The notes under the pieces are model-generated. The model made no database searches. It was not told the origin of the DNA and saw nothing but the letters and a program-made list of their open reading frames with translations. This document shows positions 12,562-14,632 of a stretch of 14,632 nt of DNA, piece by piece. The position numbers and the translations under genes are program-made. This stretch comes from an uncultured Bacilli bacterium (lineage in GTDB: Bacteria; Bacillota_I; Bacilli_A; RF39; UBA660), in contig CALWAA010000008.1 of the NCBI GenBank assembly GCA_944372725.1, positions 1-14,632 of the forward strand, in the 5' to 3' direction. How positions within the stretch are numbered: position 1 is the stretch's first letter; each line of letters begins with the position of its first letter.

Positions 12562-13758
12562 TTGAATAAAGTAAATAATTATAGAGGTTTTAGTTTAGCA
12601 TGGGTAATTGGAATTGTGGTGGTAACCAGTATTATATCTGCGATTACAGCTGGCGTTATTGTATACAACAATAACAAGTTATCTTATGATACAACTTACG
12701 GAGATTTATCAAATGATAAAGACTTAAATGAGTTTTTAAGCGTTTATGCCAATATTTTGTCAAGCTATTATGAAGATGTAGATACCGGAGCTTTATTAGA
12801 CCAAGCCATTGCTGGTATGATGGATTATCTTGGCGATGATTATACTACTTATTTGGATGATGAAAGTACTGCTGAATTATTTGACTCTTTATCTGGAGAA
12901 TATACTGGTATAGGTGTATCAATTAATAATAGCGATAAAAGTATCGTCAAAGTATATAAAGATACCCCCGCTTCCAAAGCCGGAATACAAGAAGGTGATA
13001 TCATAGTTGGGTTTAACGACACAGACGTTACCAATATGACAGCAACCGAGGTTGTTAATTTAATTAAAGGAAGCAACGATTATTTCACATTAAGACTACA
13101 AAGAGGAACCCAAACAGTAAGTGTATCTTTAAAAAATGAGACATTAATTGCCCCTAACATTGATTATTATATGGTTGAAAATACAAATATCGGATACTTA
13201 TCACTCCAAACTTTTTCGAATACATTAGCAACTCAAGTAAAAGATGCCTTAAATGAATTAGAAAAGAGTGGAATGAAATCACTTATTATTGATTTACGAA
13301 ATAATACAGGTGGATATTTAACAGCCGCAACTGACGTAGCAAATATGTTTTTAGAAAAAGGAAAAAGAATCTATGGTTTAAATTATCAAAATAATATTAC
13401 CAATTTTAATGATGAAACAAGTGAACATAAAGAATATGAAATTGTCGTTTTAATAAATGAAAATACGGCATCAGCATCTGAAATTTTAGCCGCAGCCCTA
13501 AAGGAAAGCTATGGAGCAACCCTCGTTGGTGAAACATCCTTTGGAAAAGGCAAAGTTCAACAAACAATGAAATTAGATGATGGCTCTATGGTAAAATATA
13601 CATCAGCTTATTGGTTGACGCCAAATGGAACATGCATTGATGGAATAGGAATTAATCCGGATTACTATATAGTAAATGAAGAAGTAACTGATGAAGCTGG
13701 AAATATAACCATACCAGATGCTCAATTAAATAAAGCAATTGAAGTTTTACAAGAATAA
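12562..13758 (+). CDS. ctpA: S41 C-terminal processing protease (CtpA/CtpB type)
   Basis: A membrane-anchored serine protease that trims or degrades extracytoplasmic proteins from their C-termini. The 398-residue product has one membrane helix (about 10-34) and an N-terminal helical segment with LDQAIAGMMDYLGDDYTTYLDDE. A PDZ domain spans about 90-190 (SGEYTGIGVSINNSDKSIVKVYKDTPASKAGIQEGDIIVGFNDTDV). The S41 core carries IGYLSLQTFS, SLIIDLRNNTGGYL, and the catalytic pair: S304 in TASASEILAAAL and K329 in TSFGKGKVQ, 25 residues apart as in E. coli Tsp. The start is taken as TTG 12562, behind AGAAGGTGA. GTG 12553 lies inside that site. CtpB-type enzymes act in sporulation signalling in Bacillus, but CtpA-type housekeeping roles are as likely; the paralogue cannot be settled here. 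Confidence 0.95.
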   Translation: MNKVNNYRGFSLAWVIGIVVVTSIISAITAGVIVYNNNKLSYDTTYGDLSNDKDLNEFLSVYANILSSYYEDVDTGALLDQAIAGMMDYLGDDYTTYLDDESTAELFDSLSGEYTGIGVSINNSDKSIVKVYKDTPASKAGIQEGDIIVGFNDTDVTNMTATEVVNLIKGSNDYFTLRLQRGTQTVSVSLKNETLIAPNIDYYMVENTNIGYLSLQTFSNTLATQVKDALNELEKSGMKSLIIDLRNNTGGYLTAATDVANMFLEKGKRIYGLNYQNNITNFNDETSEHKEYEIVVLINENTASASEILAAALKESYGATLVGETSFGKGKVQQTMKLDDGSMVKYTSAYWLTPNGTCIDGIGINPDYYIVNEEVTDEAGNITIPDAQLNKAIEVLQE

Positions 13759-13781
13759 CAAACTAAGATTTGTTATTTTTT
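13754..13781 (+). terminator. Terminator of the S41 protease gene
   Basis: AATAACAAA (13754-13762), loop CTAAGA, TTTGTTATT (13769-13777), T-tract. It includes the stop codon and the next -35 box. Confidence 0.88.
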
Positions 13782-13798
13782 CTTTTCTTTGTTATAAT
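13770..13798 (+). promoter_or_regulatory. Promoter of ntdP
   Basis: TTGTTA (13770-13775), a 17-bp spacer and TATAAT (13793-13798), with a TGT extended -10. The -35 box lies in the right arm of the preceding terminator. Confidence 0.75.
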
Positions 13799-13828
13799 AT
13801 TTTTAGTTAGAAAGCCGGGAGTAAAAAA

Positions 13829-14371
13829 ATGAACGAAAATATAAATAAAATAAAGGTAGGCGATAGATTAGCGATTCATTGCTATAAACATGATGGCAGA
13901 CTTCACCAATTATGTGATGAAGCGATTGTGTTAGATATTGATAATGAAAAGATAGTGGTAGCTAATAATAAAGCGAAGCTAACAGAAGCAGATGGAAGAA
14001 GCTATCACGCTAAAGAACCAGCAATACTATTTTTCTATAAACATCACTGGTTTAACATTATAGGTCAATTAAAAAGATTTGGATTATTTTATTATTGTAA
14101 TATAGCGACGCCTTATATAATAGATGGAAAAATTATTAAATATATAGATTATGATTTAGATTTAAGAGTTTTTCCGGACGGTGGATTTAAAATATTAGAT
14201 TACAATGAATATAATTATCATAAAAAAATAATGCGGTATCCTAAAGAAATAGAGATAATAATAAAAAATGAATTGTCGAATTTAATCGAAATGAAGAAGA
14301 AAGAAGAAGGGCCGTTTGCTAAAAATGAAATAAAAAAATATTATAGTATTTATAAGAGACTAACAAAATAA
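13829..14371 (+). CDS. ntdP: NtdP/DUF402 nucleoside tri/diphosphate phosphatase
   Basis: A cytoplasmic metal-dependent phosphatase acting on nucleoside di- and triphosphates (the Staphylococcus Ntdp and Bacillus YgaC family). The family signatures are very clear across the 180 residues: GDRLAIHCYKHDGRLHQLCDEAIVLD, then VANNKAKLTEADGRSYHAKEPAILFFYKHHWFNIIGQLKRFGLFYYCNIATPYI. The acidic metal site is IKYIDYDLDLRVFPDGGFKILDYNEY, followed by a helical tail ending EEGPFAKNEI. Length and order match the family. CGGGAG at 13816-13821 sets the start. It is a single gene with its own promoter and terminator. I see no missing key residue in the acidic block. Confidence 0.93.
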   Translation: MNENINKIKVGDRLAIHCYKHDGRLHQLCDEAIVLDIDNEKIVVANNKAKLTEADGRSYHAKEPAILFFYKHHWFNIIGQLKRFGLFYYCNIATPYIIDGKIIKYIDYDLDLRVFPDGGFKILDYNEYNYHKKIMRYPKEIEIIIKNELSNLIEMKKKEEGPFAKNEIKKYYSIYKRLTK

Positions 14372-14406
14372 GTAAAAAATCATTAAAAATTCATAAATAA
14401 AAAAGT

Positions 14407-14437
14407 AAAATTACTAAAAGAAATAGTAATTTTTTTT
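14407..14437 (+). terminator. Terminator of ntdP
   Basis: AAAATTACTA (14407-14416), 7-nt loop, TAGTAATTTT (14424-14433), then more Ts. Confidence 0.88.
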
Positions 14438-14455
14438 AATACTCCACATAAACTA

Positions 14456-14498
14456 TAGAGTAAGTAATATAAGAATAGAGTAAGTACTAATATAAGAA
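14456..14498. repeat. Two-copy tandem repeat
   Basis: TAGAGTAAGTAATATAAGAA (14456-14475) is followed at once by a copy with three extra bases (CTA) inside (14476-14498). It is non-coding, between the ntdP terminator and the promoter at the window edge. Confidence 0.8.
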
Positions 14499-14522
14499 AA
14501 GCGAAAAAGTGAGTAAGAAAAA

Positions 14523-14545
14523 GCCTACATTTTTAGGCAATTTTT
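14523..14545 (+). terminator. Weak hairpin with T-run
   Basis: GCCTA (14523-14527) pairs with TAGGC (14534-14538), followed by AATTTTT. The stem is only five pairs. It may be a minor backup terminator or a remnant. Confidence 0.4.
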
Positions 14546-14555
14546 AAGAAAATTA

Positions 14556-14595
14556 AAAAAAATGCAAAAAAAATCGAAAAAATGCAAAAAAAATG
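14556..14595 (+). promoter_or_regulatory. Phased A-tract upstream region (UP-like)
   Basis: AATGCAAAAAAAAT occurs at 14561-14574 and again at 14581-14594, exactly 20 bp apart or about two helical turns. A tracts lie directly upstream of the -35 box, as in UP elements and curved DNA of highly active promoters. Confidence 0.6.
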
Positions 14596-14624
14596 TTGAC
14601 ATAATTCGCGGAGTTTGTTATATT
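14596..14624 (+). promoter_or_regulatory. Strong promoter firing out of the right edge
   Basis: TTGACA (14596-14601), a 17-bp spacer and TATATT (14619-14624), with a TGT extended -10 and A-tracts upstream. The strongest promoter in the window by eye. The transcribed gene lies beyond 14632; a stable-RNA or other highly expressed operon is plausible. Confidence 0.82.
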
Positions 14625-14632
14625 ACTTATGC

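Overview
The window is AT-rich, tightly packed bacterial chromosome. The features below point to a low-GC Gram-positive (Firmicutes/Bacilli-type) organism, plausibly one of the small-genome gut lineages near Erysipelotrichales or the uncultured RF39-like 'Tenericutes'. The evidence is A/T-rich codon use, strong AGGAGG- or GGTGAT-type ribosome sites, vegetative TTGACA/TATAAT promoters, short U-tailed terminators, a CIRCE heat-shock operator, a FemAB-type cell-wall enzyme, an ER-type (SipW) signal peptidase and a lipoprotein signal. TGG codes Trp and TGA is used as a stop (6823-6825), which fits the standard code rather than the mycoplasma one. The taxonomic placement is inference.

Layout. 1-990: the 3' end of a secreted protein with calcium-binding thrombospondin-3-like repeats, a cadherin-like sandwich and a TasA/camelysin-like tail. 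It is followed by its probable processing enzyme, a SipW-type signal peptidase (1095-1880). A FemAB-family transferase runs the other way (1881-3122) and shares a terminator with sipW. Its promoter is back to back with that of a six-helix DUF308 membrane protein (3236-3832). A small heat-shock protein under CIRCE/HrcA control follows (3954-4340). Next come a bacterial PH-domain protein and a membrane-anchored unknown (4425-5970), a two-LysM protein (6020-6334), and an unknown translationally coupled to a MYG1-family DHH-type phosphoesterase (6403-7709).

7800-9781 holds the most unusual object: three overlapping genes behind one good promoter and a structured 100-nt leader. They encode a stand-alone MutS domain I-like protein, an Avd-like four-helix-bundle protein, and a reverse transcriptase with the LPIGNxTSQ and YMDD motifs typical of diversity-generating retroelements (DGRs). 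No template repeat, variable repeat or lectin-fold target gene was seen in the window. It looks like a DGR-related RT cassette with an added DNA-mismatch-type domain and an unidentified template.

9782-14371: a convergent DUF378 mini membrane protein, then five single-gene units. These are a LolA-like/DUF4367-like lipoprotein, an unknown 173-aa protein, a membrane-anchored possible thioredoxin-fold protein, an S41 C-terminal processing protease, and an NtdP/DUF402 nucleotide phosphatase. Most units have their own promoter and terminator, and in two cases the -35 box lies inside the preceding terminator arm. The right end (14372-14632) has no gene: it carries a terminator, a tandem repeat, phased A-tracts and a near-consensus promoter firing out of the window.
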